A stretch of 64,000 nt of DNA. Source: Nitriliruptoraceae bacterium (GTDB lineage: Bacteria; Actinomycetota; Nitriliruptoria; Nitriliruptorales; Nitriliruptoraceae). Position 1 is the first letter of the stretch, and every line of letters begins with the position of its first letter. Location of the stretch: the NCBI GenBank assembly GCA_003561535.1, contig PWWI01000232.1, forward strand, positions 1 to 64,000, in the 5' to 3' direction. The notes under the pieces were generated by a model. It worked only from the letters and a program-made list of their open reading frames with translations. It was not told the origin of the DNA and did not search any database. Both the position numbers and the translations under genes were made by a program. Of this stretch, positions 1 through 10,000 are shown piece after piece.

Positions 1-30
1 CGGGGGCGCAGACTCCTGGGATCGCGGTGG

Positions 31-126
31 TCAGATCCACCGCACCACGCTGACCGCGACGGCTGCTGCCAGCACCAGCGTCCCGGGCAGCAGGAGTGCG
101 GCGATGACCATGCGGATGTCCCTCAT
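31..126 (-). CDS. 31-residue single-span membrane peptide
   Basis: Small ORF of 31 residues that I do not recognise. After a short charged start (MRDIRM) almost the whole peptide (about residues 6-28) is one hydrophobic helix, ending in RWI. Its ATG overlaps the stop of the FAD protein gene upstream (ATGA), and a perfect AGGAGG lies 7 nt before the ATG. That site sits inside the end of the upstream gene, so it argues for real, coupled translation. It could be a regulatory or subunit-like membrane peptide. No homology can be claimed at this length. Confidence 0.5.
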   Translation of the reverse strand: MRDIRMVIAALLLPGTLVLAAAVAVSVVRWI

Positions 127-1559
127 CGTCGGACCTCCTCGTTTCGTCGGGGGGTTGCTCGCCCACCAGCGGCCGACGGCTGGTCGCCTCGGGCCCTGGA
201 TGCGCGGCTCGGGTCGAGGCTGATCGCTCGTCGGCCACCGAGGAGCACGCGGGCCGCGACCCGCGGCCGCAGCAGCGTGGTCGGTGGATCCACCAACGCC
301 ATGACCCGTGCGAAGGCGACGGCCAGTTCCGGGTCGGTGGCGGCAGCGGCGTGGAGCCGGCCGATGTAGGCCCCCAGCGCCCGCACCTTCGGCGTCCGGG
401 GTCCATGCACCCCGGGCAGCGCGAGATCGCCGCCGACCACCATGTCCCAGGCGGGGTCGACGATCTGCGCCACACGGCGGAGCCAACGGTGCGGGTCGGG
501 CGCCGTCTGCTGCCCGAGGTGGGCCCGCAGCTCGAGTGCCTGGAGCGCCGCGACGGTCATCCCCTGGCCGTAGATCGGGTTCAGGCTGCACACCCCGTCC
601 CCCAGCGGCAGCAGCCCGTGGGGGAACCGGCGTAGCTGCTCGTAGCGGCGCCGCACGCTGGCGGGGAACCGCATGCGGACGGGCTCGTCGAGCGGTTCGC
701 CGGCACCGATCGCCTGCGCGAGGTCCGGGAAGGTGAGGGAGTCGGCGAAGTCGAGGAATCCCTCGGGCTCGGCCGGTGGATGGTCACCCAGCAGCCCGAA
801 CAGCGTCACGATCCAGCGGTCACCATCGATCCGTGCCAGGGCCCCACCGCGCAGGCACGTCGGCGTCGGCCCCTGGAGGGTGCCCCAGTCGCCCCCGAGC
901 ACGTCCGGTGCGAGCTGGTAGTGGCGGGTGGCGTAGCCGACGTCACCCGCGACCTCCGTCTCAGGCGGTGGGTCGTAACCGAGCTCCCCGAGCCACCTCG
1001 GTGTCCGAGAACCACGGCCCATCGCGTCGACGACCACCGCAGCCTCGAGCACCTCCTCGGCACTGCTGTCGGCCCGCCGGAGCACCCGCACCCCCGTCAC
1101 CCGTTCCCGATCCGGCGTCGTGGTGAGGCCGAGGACGTCGCAGGCCGGCGCGAAGGTCACGTTCGGCAGCTCCCGCACGCGGGCACGCACGACCGACTCC
1201 AGGAACGGCCGGCTCACGCTGACCGTCGACAGCCCCGCGTCGGCCCGGGCGAACCGGTGGCCGCTGAGCTGCACCCGGGTATCCCCGAGTAGGTCGCCGC
1301 GGGGCGCACCGGCATCGACGAGCTGGGCGGTCAGGCCGGGGAACAGCTCCTCCAGGATCTGTCGGCCCCGCGGGAGCAGGGCGTGGATGTGGCGGCCCTG
1401 TGGGACCCCGCGCCGGGCTCCGTCCTCGTGGCGGTGCCCGAGTTCGTCACGGTCGAGCACGCGCACGTCGAGGTCGTGCTCCGCCAGCACCCGGGCCGCG
1501 AGCAACCCCGCGACGCCCCCGCCCATGACCACCGCGTGGCCTGCTGCCGCCTGCTCCAT
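123..1559 (-). CDS. FAD-dependent monooxygenase-like oxidoreductase
   Basis: Protein of 478 residues of the FAD-binding aromatic-hydroxylase / geranylgeranyl-reductase type. The N-terminal Rossmann motif GGGVAGLLAARVL (about residues 13-25) binds the ADP part of FAD. The second FAD motif appears as GDGVCSLNPIYGQGM (about residues 320-334), with the Gly-Asp that contacts the ribityl chain. No signal peptide or membrane span is seen, so it should be a cytoplasmic flavoprotein; its substrate is unknown. It lies downstream of the ATPase gene with an 88-nt gap, and a hairpin overlaps its ribosome binding site. Confidence 0.75.
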   Translation of the reverse strand: MEQAAAGHAVVMGGGVAGLLAARVLAEHDLDVRVLDRDELGHRHEDGARRGVPQGRHIHALLPRGRQILEELFPGLTAQLVDAGAPRGDLLGDTRVQLSGHRFARADAGLSTVSVSRPFLESVVRARVRELPNVTFAPACDVLGLTTTPDRERVTGVRVLRRADSSAEEVLEAAVVVDAMGRGSRTPRWLGELGYDPPPETEVAGDVGYATRHYQLAPDVLGGDWGTLQGPTPTCLRGGALARIDGDRWIVTLFGLLGDHPPAEPEGFLDFADSLTFPDLAQAIGAGEPLDEPVRMRFPASVRRRYEQLRRFPHGLLPLGDGVCSLNPIYGQGMTVAALQALELRAHLGQQTAPDPHRWLRRVAQIVDPAWDMVVGGDLALPGVHGPRTPKVRALGAYIGRLHAAAATDPELAVAFARVMALVDPPTTLLRPRVAARVLLGGRRAISLDPSRASRARGDQPSAAGGRATPRRNEEVRR

Positions 1560-1566
1560 CGCTGTC

Positions 1567-1588
1567 TCCTCGTCATCGTGGACGAGGA
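1567..1588 (-). promoter_or_regulatory. Leader hairpin covering the ribosome binding site
   Basis: An 8-bp perfect stem (TCCTCGTC / GACGAGGA, 6-nt loop) lies just upstream of the FAD protein start at 1559. On the transcript the 3' arm contains the GAGGA of the likely Shine-Dalgarno sequence, so pairing would hide it. This is read from the sequence; any regulatory effect is inference. Confidence 0.35.
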
Positions 1589-1647
1589 TGAGCGCCGCCG
1601 GTGTCCGGGGTCCAGACCGGTCGCTGCTCGATCGTGCTCACCACTGC

Positions 1648-3783
1648 TCATCGCGGACCGCCGGGGCCGTACACCTCCCGCTCCCACAGCCACGCGGCGA
1701 TGCGCTCCGTGCCCTGGGTGAGGTGGCGGCGGTAGGTGCTGAAGGGCAGGCCGAGGCGGGCGGCCGCCGCCTCCTGCGTCGGCGCCGGAGTGAGGTAGGT
1801 CGCCTCCACGGCCCGCAGCAGCTTGTCGTCCCGGGGGTGCTGTCGCAGCGCGTCGATCGCCTCCGACACCAACCCTGCGAGGCAGGTCGCATCCGGGTCG
1901 CTGTCGCCGGCAGCCTGCCGCACCAGCCGCGTATCGAGCAGCGGGTTGCGGGCCAGCAGGTCCGGGCGGTGGAGGTCGCGCAGCGCCTGACGGACCGCGT
2001 CGGTGAACCCGGCCTGCGAGAGCACCTGCGGTCGCGGGTCCGGCCCGAGCTGCAGGCTGGGGTCCTGGGCCAGCGACCGCTCGACCCACAGCTCGATCAG
2101 GGCGTCGACGGGACGCAGTCGGAAGTCGTGGGCGAACACCCCGTAGCGGCGCCCCTCCACCTCGAAGTCCGCCTCCGGCACGCGGTGGAGATCGGCCAGG
2201 GCGAAGAAGTCGTCCCACGCGTCGGGTTCGTGCATGGTCAGGTAGTCCCAGGCCAGGTTGGGGGTCGTCAGCTGCCGCTGGAGCGTCACGATGGGGACGG
2301 CGTTCAGCGTCGGTGACGGGCCCTGGTAGGCGTCGCGATCGACGATGAACCGGGTCTGGGTCACCACCTCGCCGGCCCGCGGTGGTCGCTGCGTGTGGGC
2401 ATGCTCCCAGACCGCGGCCGCCCCTGGATCGGCCTCCCGATCCTCCGCATCGGCCGCCGACAGGTCGACCAGGCAGACCACCCCCCGCACGCGGTCGTCG
2501 TCACCGCGCAGGACGGAGAACCCCTCGGGCTGGGCTGCCCACCAGCGCGCCGCGATCTGCCCCGCCTGCTCGCCCTCGGCCGCCGCGATCAGCGCAAGGA
2601 CGGCCTCGCCATCGTCCGGGTCCGCCGGCTGTGGATGGTGCTGCCCCCACGCCTCCCAGTCGACCGGGGACAGGACCCCCGGGATGTTGCGGAACAGGAA
2701 CTTCAGGTCCGAGATGGCCCGCTGCTGCTCCCGCCCCTGGACGGCCCGCACCCGGTCGCGGATGTGGTCGGCCACCCGCCGGAAGATGCGGGGGTACTCC
2801 GCCGCGTCCCGCCACCGCAGGTCCGCGTCCAGCACGTCCCGGGCGAGCTCGTGCGGGAACACCCCGTCCGGGCCCACCTCGACGAAGGACAGGCCGTGGA
2901 GCCAGGAGAACAGCTCGTGGGCCTGCGCAGTGCCATCGCCCGCAGCGTCGGCGTCGGACTGCCCCTTCCCGCCGAACTCCAGGACCGCTCGCAGGAGCGC
3001 CTCGGTGGTCACCCGAGCCTGCGCACAGACGGCCAGCACGATCCGCTGGTGCGCATCGGGCACCACATCGACGAAGCTGCGGACCAGGTCGGCGACCAGA
3101 TCCGGGTGGAGTCCATCGCTGCCGATCTCGCCGCCTCGCACCGCCACATCGGTGCACAGCGACAGCCCCAGCGGGTGGCCGTGGGTGAGGTCGATCAACC
3201 GCTCGTGCAGCGTCGAGTCGACCCCGCAGGCGGCGAGGTAGTCGCGGCTGTCGTCCGGGCCGAGGTTGCGCAGGGACACCACCCTCAGCAGATCGCGCCA
3301 GGCGGGATCCGCACGCCAGCCCGGTCCGGGTGGGGTCCGGCCCGCCAGCACCGTCACGGCATCCGTCGGCAGCCGCGTCACGAGCCGCTCACGCACCCAG
3401 TCGTCGACCGCCGCGAGACGCTCGTAGGTGTCGATCAGCAGCACGAGCCGTGCGTCGGGGGCTGCGATCGCGCCGTCTTCGGGCACCTCGATGTGGCGGC
3501 GCAGCGCGTCGAGCACCGCCGTCGGGGAGGCCGCGAACTCGCGCGCGTCGAGCCGCACCACCGACGCGCCGTGAGCGGCAGCGATACCGGCGAACGCCTC
3601 CAGCACGCTCGTCTTGCCGATGCCACCCGGGCCGTGGAGGTGGATGACCGCCGGCTCAGGGGTGTCCTCGGCGATCGCGGAGCGGAACAGCTCGAGCTCC
3701 GCCCTGCGACCCACGAACCGGCTGCGTCGCTGCGCACCCAGCACCTGACCGATCGTGGCCGGCTCTTGGCGGGGCGAGCTCAT
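1648..3783 (-). CDS. STAND/AAA-type ATP-binding protein with C-terminal HTH-like segment
   Basis: Protein of 711 residues. The N-terminal P-loop GPGGIGKTS is at residues 51-59 after a FVGRRAEL box, and a Walker-B-like LVLLIDTYE follows; this is the usual layout of actinobacterial STAND signal ATPases. The C-terminal 60 residues (AAARLGLPFSTYRRHL) resemble a sigma-region-4 or FixJ-like helix-turn-helix. It is therefore probably a large ATP-dependent transcriptional regulator, but the trigger is unknown. The gene starts 6 nt after the GH3 stop, so it may be transcribed with the glucan operon, although the preceding Shine-Dalgarno sequence is weak. Confidence 0.7.
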   Translation of the reverse strand: MSSPRQEPATIGQVLGAQRRSRFVGRRAELELFRSAIAEDTPEPAVIHLHGPGGIGKTSVLEAFAGIAAAHGASVVRLDAREFAASPTAVLDALRRHIEVPEDGAIAAPDARLVLLIDTYERLAAVDDWVRERLVTRLPTDAVTVLAGRTPPGPGWRADPAWRDLLRVVSLRNLGPDDSRDYLAACGVDSTLHERLIDLTHGHPLGLSLCTDVAVRGGEIGSDGLHPDLVADLVRSFVDVVPDAHQRIVLAVCAQARVTTEALLRAVLEFGGKGQSDADAAGDGTAQAHELFSWLHGLSFVEVGPDGVFPHELARDVLDADLRWRDAAEYPRIFRRVADHIRDRVRAVQGREQQRAISDLKFLFRNIPGVLSPVDWEAWGQHHPQPADPDDGEAVLALIAAAEGEQAGQIAARWWAAQPEGFSVLRGDDDRVRGVVCLVDLSAADAEDREADPGAAAVWEHAHTQRPPRAGEVVTQTRFIVDRDAYQGPSPTLNAVPIVTLQRQLTTPNLAWDYLTMHEPDAWDDFFALADLHRVPEADFEVEGRRYGVFAHDFRLRPVDALIELWVERSLAQDPSLQLGPDPRPQVLSQAGFTDAVRQALRDLHRPDLLARNPLLDTRLVRQAAGDSDPDATCLAGLVSEAIDALRQHPRDDKLLRAVEATYLTPAPTQEAAAARLGLPFSTYRRHLTQGTERIAAWLWEREVYGPGGPR

Positions 3784-3789
3784 CCTGGC

Positions 3790-6201
3790 TCAGGGTAGGG
3801 GTTCACCCCCGGCCGCGTCGGGGAGTTCGACGTCCAGCAGCTGCGTGCCGAAAGCACCCCGGAGCTCGAGGGTCAGCGGCCCCGTCGCCGCGGTCCATGA
3901 CCGTGCGGCCGGGTCCCACCAGGCGAGACGGTCCCGTGCCACATCGACCCTGACCTCGCCCTCGTGCCCCGCCGCCACCTCGACCTTGGCGAAGCCGACC
4001 AGCCGCCGTGCGACACGACCGATCCCACGGGCGAAGACCTGGACGACGTCGCTGCCGGCACGGCTCGAGGTGTTGACGAGCCTGCCGTGGAGCGAGAGAC
4101 CCTCGCTGCCGACCGATGCCCGCGCGCCGGCGAGCTCGAAGGTGGCGTACGACAGCCCGTGCCCGAAGGCGAACCGGGGCTGCAGCTCCAGGTGGTCGTA
4201 CGCCCGGTAGCCGGCGTGGACCCCCTCCCCGTAGCGCACCGCGCCGGCTTCGCCGGGGAAGTTCAGCAGCCCGGGATGCTGACAGGAGTGGGCAGGCCAG
4301 GTGATCGGGAGCCGGCCACCCGGATCGACCGCACCGGTCAGAACGTCTGCGACCGCGTGCCCGACCTCCTGGCCGCCGTACCAGGCCTGCAGGACCGCCC
4401 GGACATCATCGAGCCACGGGAGCTCGACGGGTGCACCGGTGGCGAGGACGACCACCGTCGCCGGCTGCGCAGCGGCGACGGCAGCCACGAGCCGGTCCTC
4501 TTCCGCCGGCAGTCGCAGGTCCGGCCGATCGAACCCTTCGGACTCCAGCTCGGGTCCGAGCCCGACGACGACGATCGCGACATCAGCAGCGGCGGCGGCA
4601 CGCACGGCAGCGTCCAGGAGCTCCTCCGGCGCCTGGAGCTGCTCGACGCCGAGCCGAACGTGCCGCCACACCCGCTCGCCCGGTGAGGAGTACTCGATCA
4701 CCAGGTCGACCGGTTCACCGCCAAGCAGCTCGAGCTCCCACTCGCCCTTGGAGGGGCTCGGATCCCAGGACTCGAACCGCAGCTGGTCAGCCATCCAGAC
4801 CCGGACGTGACCGATCACCTCGAGCGAGAAGCGGTAGGTGCCATCCTCCGCGGGTGTGTAGTCACCCCGGAGCCGCAGAGAGAAGTCGGAGTAGTCGATC
4901 CAGTCGTCGCCGGGCCCGAAGAAGCCGAGCTCCGACCTCGCCGTCACCGCACGTCGCACGTGCGGGCCGGAGGGGTCGGACCCGACGACGTAGGACACCT
5001 CGAGACCGGGCTGGCCATCGTGGCTGAGGGTGTCCGAGGCGAGCAGCGGCAGCGGTGTCCCGGCTGCACCGCCGCGGGCCCAGGTGACCTCGACCGTGTC
5101 GCCGAGCGCGTCCCGCAGGCCGTCGAGGACCGACACCACACGGTGGGGCCGCACCGATGAGCTCCCACCCCCCTGGTGCGGGGTCGCGGCTGCCGACTCC
5201 CCGATGACCGCGATGCGAGTGACGTCGTCAGCCAGGGGGAGGACGCTGTCGTTGGTGAGCAGGACCGCGGCCTCGGCAGCGACCAGCCGTGCGACTGCGC
5301 GGTGCTCGTCGCGCTCCTCCATCCCGCCGTGGTCCGTCACGACACGATGGGGCCCACCCGTCCGCTCGATCAACTGCAGCAGGTTCGTCACCTTGCGATC
5401 GATGTCCGACACGCTGATCGTCCCGGCGTCGAGCGCTGCTTCGATGTGCTCCTGGCCCATCCAACGTGCAGGTCCTGGCATCTCGAGGTCGAGCCCGCCG
5501 GTGACCGCGGCCGCGGAGTACGTGCCGTACCAGTCGGACACGACCACCCCGTCGAAGCCGAACTCGGCGCGCAGGACCTCGTCGAGGAGGGGATGCTCGG
5601 AGGCGGTCGTGCCGTTGATCGTGTTGTAGGCGGACATCGCTGCCCAGGGGCGCGCGGCCGTCACGGCCAGGCGGAAGGGCTCGAGGTAGATCTCCCTGAG
5701 GGCACGCTCATCGACCCGAGCGTCGATCGAGAACCGATCGGTCTCCTGGTCGTTGCAGACCACGTGCTTGATGCACGCCGCGACCCTCTGCGACTGGACC
5801 CCCTCGACGTAGGCCGCTGCCACGGTGCCCGAGAGCACCGGGTCCTCGGAGAAGCACTCGAAGTTGCGGCCCGCGTTCGGGACGCGCGGGATGTTCATGG
5901 TGGGTCCGAGCAGGACCGAGGCGCCGTGGGCGTTGGCCTCCGCCCCCAACGCACGGCCGACCTCGCGGATGAGGTCGGGGTGGAACGTGGCGCCCATCGC
6001 GACCCCGACCGGGTAGCTCATCACGGTCGGTCCGTGTCGGTCATCGAACCCGCGGACCCCGTTCGGCCCGTCGGTGAGGCGCACCGACGGGATGCCGAGA
6101 CGGTCGATCGGCACCGTCGACCACAGGTCCCGCCCCGCCAGCAGCGCGATCTTCTCGTCGAGCGTCAGCGCGCCCAGGGTCTCCGCCAGCCAGTCAGTCA
6201 T
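3790..6201 (-). CDS. GH3 beta-glucosidase with PA14 insertion (cytoplasmic)
   Basis: Protein of 803 residues of glycoside hydrolase family 3, which removes terminal beta-linked glucose from oligoglucans. The TIM-barrel domain runs over about residues 1-300; the nucleophile is Asp223 in VVVSDWYG. The substrate-binding KHVVCND segment is present. A PA14-like domain (about residues 400-510) interrupts the second domain, and a fibronectin-III-like domain ends the protein. No signal peptide is seen, so it acts inside the cell. Its start overlaps the GH16 stop by 8 nt and has GAGGAA in front, so it belongs to the same operon. Specificity (beta-1,3 or beta-1,4) cannot be read directly. Confidence 0.92.
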   Translation of the reverse strand: MTDWLAETLGALTLDEKIALLAGRDLWSTVPIDRLGIPSVRLTDGPNGVRGFDDRHGPTVMSYPVGVAMGATFHPDLIREVGRALGAEANAHGASVLLGPTMNIPRVPNAGRNFECFSEDPVLSGTVAAAYVEGVQSQRVAACIKHVVCNDQETDRFSIDARVDERALREIYLEPFRLAVTAARPWAAMSAYNTINGTTASEHPLLDEVLRAEFGFDGVVVSDWYGTYSAAAVTGGLDLEMPGPARWMGQEHIEAALDAGTISVSDIDRKVTNLLQLIERTGGPHRVVTDHGGMEERDEHRAVARLVAAEAAVLLTNDSVLPLADDVTRIAVIGESAAATPHQGGGSSSVRPHRVVSVLDGLRDALGDTVEVTWARGGAAGTPLPLLASDTLSHDGQPGLEVSYVVGSDPSGPHVRRAVTARSELGFFGPGDDWIDYSDFSLRLRGDYTPAEDGTYRFSLEVIGHVRVWMADQLRFESWDPSPSKGEWELELLGGEPVDLVIEYSSPGERVWRHVRLGVEQLQAPEELLDAAVRAAAAADVAIVVVGLGPELESEGFDRPDLRLPAEEDRLVAAVAAAQPATVVVLATGAPVELPWLDDVRAVLQAWYGGQEVGHAVADVLTGAVDPGGRLPITWPAHSCQHPGLLNFPGEAGAVRYGEGVHAGYRAYDHLELQPRFAFGHGLSYATFELAGARASVGSEGLSLHGRLVNTSSRAGSDVVQVFARGIGRVARRLVGFAKVEVAAGHEGEVRVDVARDRLAWWDPAARSWTAATGPLTLELRGAFGTQLLDVELPDAAGGEPLP

Positions 6202-7090
6202 CAGCTTCCTCGGTGCTGTAGACGCGCACGTGATCGATCGTGAAGGTCTGCGGGAAGGCCGTCTCCTCGGAGGGAGGGCCCGGCCACTGCCCGCCGACGG
6301 CGAGGTTGAGGATCAGGAAGTAGGGACCGTCGAAGACCCACCGATCGGGGTTCGGCAGCAGCGTCGGCAGCAACGTCCCGTAGTGGTCGTCGTCGACGTA
6401 CCAGCGGATCCGGTCGGGCTCCCACTCGATGGCGTAGGTGTGGAAATCCTCGGAGGGCAGTCCCTCCTCGAACAGGTAGCTGCCGCCGATGCCGTCACCG
6501 CCCGCGTAGGTCGGCCCGTGGACGGTCCCGTGGACCCGCCGTGGCTCACTCCCGATGTGCTCCATCACGTCGATCTCACCCGCGTTCGGCCAGCCGCGGA
6601 GGTCGATGTCCGCCCCCAGCATCCAGAAGGCCGGCCACATGCCGTCGCCCTCGGGCAGCTTGGCACGCACCTCGATCCGGCCGTACTCGACCTCGACCTT
6701 GTCCCTGGTCGTGATCCGGGCCGAGGTATAGCGACACTCCCCGTACCAGCACCAGGTCCCGTCCTCCGGCGGCCCCTCGGCAGCGGTGATGACCAGGTGG
6801 CCCTCCCCGTCGAGGGAGGCGGCAGAGGGCGCATCGGTGTAGTACTGCAGCTCCTGGTTGCCCCAGCCGTCGCCACCGACCTCGTGGGTCCACCACCGGG
6901 GGTCCGGCGGCTGGCCGGCGGGCCCTTCGAAGTCGTCCTCGAACACCAGCTCCCAGCGCTGGGTCGGGGCCTCAGCAGCGGCATCGGGCTCCGACGCCGA
7001 TGACGGCGTGTCCACCTCGGTCGAGGTGCTCGGCGAGCACCCCACGACCGCCAGCACCGCGCCGAGCGCGAGGAGGACGCGCCACCTCAT
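6194..7090 (-). CDS. GH16 endo-beta-1,3-glucanase (laminarinase-like) lipoprotein
   Basis: Protein of 298 residues with a lipoprotein signal peptide (VVGC, lipid-modified Cys18), so it should be anchored outside the cytoplasmic membrane. Residues 46-298 form a GH16 beta-sandwich. The catalytic motif is GEIDVMEHIG (Glu172, Asp174, Glu177); the extra Met in the E-I-D-x-M-E form is characteristic of laminarinase-type members rather than lichenases. Aromatic substrate-cleft residues are seen in WPAFWML. It overlaps the upstream phosphorylase-like gene by ATGA. It probably makes short beta-1,3-glucans for the neighbouring transporter. Confidence 0.9.
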   Translation of the reverse strand: MRWRVLLALGAVLAVVGCSPSTSTEVDTPSSASEPDAAAEAPTQRWELVFEDDFEGPAGQPPDPRWWTHEVGGDGWGNQELQYYTDAPSAASLDGEGHLVITAAEGPPEDGTWCWYGECRYTSARITTRDKVEVEYGRIEVRAKLPEGDGMWPAFWMLGADIDLRGWPNAGEIDVMEHIGSEPRRVHGTVHGPTYAGGDGIGGSYLFEEGLPSEDFHTYAIEWEPDRIRWYVDDDHYGTLLPTLLPNPDRWVFDGPYFLILNLAVGGQWPGPPSEETAFPQTFTIDHVRVYSTEEADD

Positions 7091-10000
7091 GGCTCGACCG
7101 GCACGGCCGTCGTCACGAACTCCACCTCGCTGATCTCACCGGTCCGCCCGAACAGCGCCGCCGACTCCTTCCGGCTCATCGACCGACCGTCGCGCTCGAC
7201 GACCTGTCCGTCGCCGTACCGCAGGCGTACGAGGTCGCGATCCCCCGGACGAACGAGTACCGGGGTCTGGCAGACGGTGCAGGAGTAGCCCGGACCGGTG
7301 TCCAGGCCGCCGCTCCACAGCTCACCAGGTGACAGCAGCGGACGACCGAAGGACAGCGTGCCAGCATCGATCACGAGTCCCAGCTCACCGAGCCGGGTGA
7401 TGACCTCCTCCTTGACCTGGCCGGTCATTCCCGGCTGCTGCGCCCCGGAGTGGGCTGGGGTGTGGGAGTAGCAGTCGGTGGGAACGGCGCCGAAGGTCGC
7501 CGGATCCTTGCGGAAGCCGAGGCCGTCCCGGACCCGGCGGTAGACGGCCGCCAACCCCTCGATCGTGTCCTCCGGCCCGTCACGCGCCGCCTCGGCGAGG
7601 TACCGCTCCTGGATGGCCAGCAGCAGCTTGGCGACCATGTGCCAGTAGATGGAGCCGAGGCCCTCGTAGCCGTACATGCCGCCCGAGCGGCCCGTGAACG
7701 CGTGATGGTCGAACAACTGCTCGTACACGTCCCGGATCTGCTCGCGCACCGCGGCGTCGGTGCCAAGGGCCTCCAGGGCGGCATCGAGGTCCCGTGCGTT
7801 CGCCAGCCCCGGCCGGAAGTGGACCGCGCCGGCCGCGTCGACGTCGAGCACCCCCGAAGAGCCCTTGCCCACGAGGGCACGCAACTCGGGATGCTGCTCC
7901 ATGACGGCCGGCGGCACGGTGTTGCGGTCCAGGAACGCCGCACGCCGTGCGGCCGGGTACAGCAGGAACGATCCCTGATCGGCTCGGTACAGCTCCGACG
8001 AGAAGAGCGCCTCGACGACCTCGAGCGCCGCGGACGCAGTCAGCGCGCTGGTGCCCAGCACCGCGACCTGGCCCTCGAGCATCGCGGGGAGGTGCGTGAT
8101 CTCCACACGGTCCGGCGAGGGGAAGGCCACGAGGTTGTACGCGTGGTAGAGACCATCCGGCCGGCGGGCGGTCGCGATCGTTGCTACCAGGTGCGCCAGG
8201 GCGTGGTCGATGAACCCGGCGACGACGGGGACCTCCACATCCACGGCGGTGGGATCGAAGCCCGAACGCGTGCGTTCGCGATGCGCCTCCCCGGCCCGCC
8301 CCAACCCGTCGAGGAGCCGTCGACGTGCCACCGGGTCACCGACGGCTGCGACCGGATCGTGCTCGGTGAGCGCCGTCGCCAACTCGGTGAGCCAGGCGAC
8401 CACCGGTCGGGTGAGCGTGACGATACCCCCGCTCGAGACGAGAAGTCCGCGGATGTCGCTGAGGTAGCGCTCAAGCTGGTAGAGCGTGACCATGGACAGG
8501 CCGTAGCCGGCGAGCGCGTTGTTCGCGTCGTTCCACTCCGGCCGCTGCGTGTTCATCCAGATGCCACCACCGGCGACGTAGCTCGAGAGCTTCGCCAGTG
8601 CGGGGACGAGGAGCTTCTCCGCCAGCGTCACCCGGACCAGGGCGTCGCCTGCGTGCACGAGCCGGCCATCAGCACCGAGCCGCGCGACGCGCGCGTCCAC
8701 AGCGGCGGCCGCCTCGCGGTCGAAGGTGATGGTCGCCCGTGGATCGCGGAGCATCTCCTCGTGGCCCGACAGCCGGTAGGGAACGTCGGCGTAGGTGAAG
8801 ATGGGCCGCTGCAGCCAGGCGAGCGGCCCTTCGGGCTCGGTCGCCTGCCACCCCTGCAGCAGACGATGGAGGTACACGATCTGGTGGTCACCCCAGTAGC
8901 CGATGTTGCCCCAGGGATCGTGGGGGTCGGGGACCTCCCAGTCGATTCCGGCGCGAGAGATCCGGTAGGCGTTGTGGCCATCGACCGTGCTGGCGTTCAG
9001 GAACTTGGCGACGGCGTGGGGCAGGTACCGCGGGTAGGAGCGCAGCAACGCCTCCCAGTTCTGGAAGATGTCGCGCCAGTTGCCCTCGTAGTTGAGGAGC
9101 TCGTCGCCCTCGTCGGTGGTGACCCGGATCGAGAACCGGTTCCAGGGGCGGCTCGGGTCGCCGTGACGACGGGAGAAGGTCAGGGGCAGGTACTCGAGCA
9201 CGAGCCGGAGCAGGTCGGGGTCGTCACCGTCGGTCGCGAGCCGATGGAGCACGTCGAGCGACACCGACGGGCCCTGCGCCGCCAGCGTCTGGCCGTGACG
9301 GCGGGACACCTCGAGGTTGTGGACGGCGAGGAAGTCGAGGAGGTCCGCGACCGGGAGCAGGTAGCCGTGGGGGAAGACGCCGCCACGCATGCAGTTGAAC
9401 AGGACGTTGGAGAGGTGGTGGGCATCAGCGATCGGATCACCCGTGTGCTGCCGGCCGTCGGCGCCGGCGAGCAACGCCGCGAGACGCTCGCTCCCGGCGC
9501 GCGCGTCCTCGGTGACCAGCTTCCGCGACTCCGGGTCGTCCGCGACCCGGATGGTGTCGAGCAGGGCCGCCTGTCCGAGACCGGTGTCCACCACCAGCAT
9601 CCAGGACGCGCTCATCGCGGCCCCGAGGTCGACCCGCCCGTGCCGGAGGTACGCCCCCCGCCGGCCGGTCAGCAGCTCGCTGGTCGGGTGCGGGCGGCCC
9701 GCACGGACGCTGTCGATGACCCGTTCATCGAGGTGGAGACGAGCCCCCTCGAACCCCGTGGACCACACCACGGTCGCCGACAGGGACTCCGCCGGCTCCG
9801 CGCGGTCGGTGATCAGGGTCTCGAGCGTGTAGATGGCGACCGTTCCCCAACGGCCGGTCTCCGAGCGCTTGTAGGCATCGACCAGGTTGGACGTCAGTTG
9901 TTCGGTCGCGGCGTCGACCCCTGCGGGCATCACGTCGAGAAGGCCGTCCAGCACCTCGTAGGACCCACCGACACCGCGGAGGTCGACGAGTTCCGAGGTG

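Noticed and set aside
2395-3798. 467-codon open frame opposite the ATPase gene
   Set aside because: The minus-strand frame has a clear P-loop and HTH-like end; this one has none.
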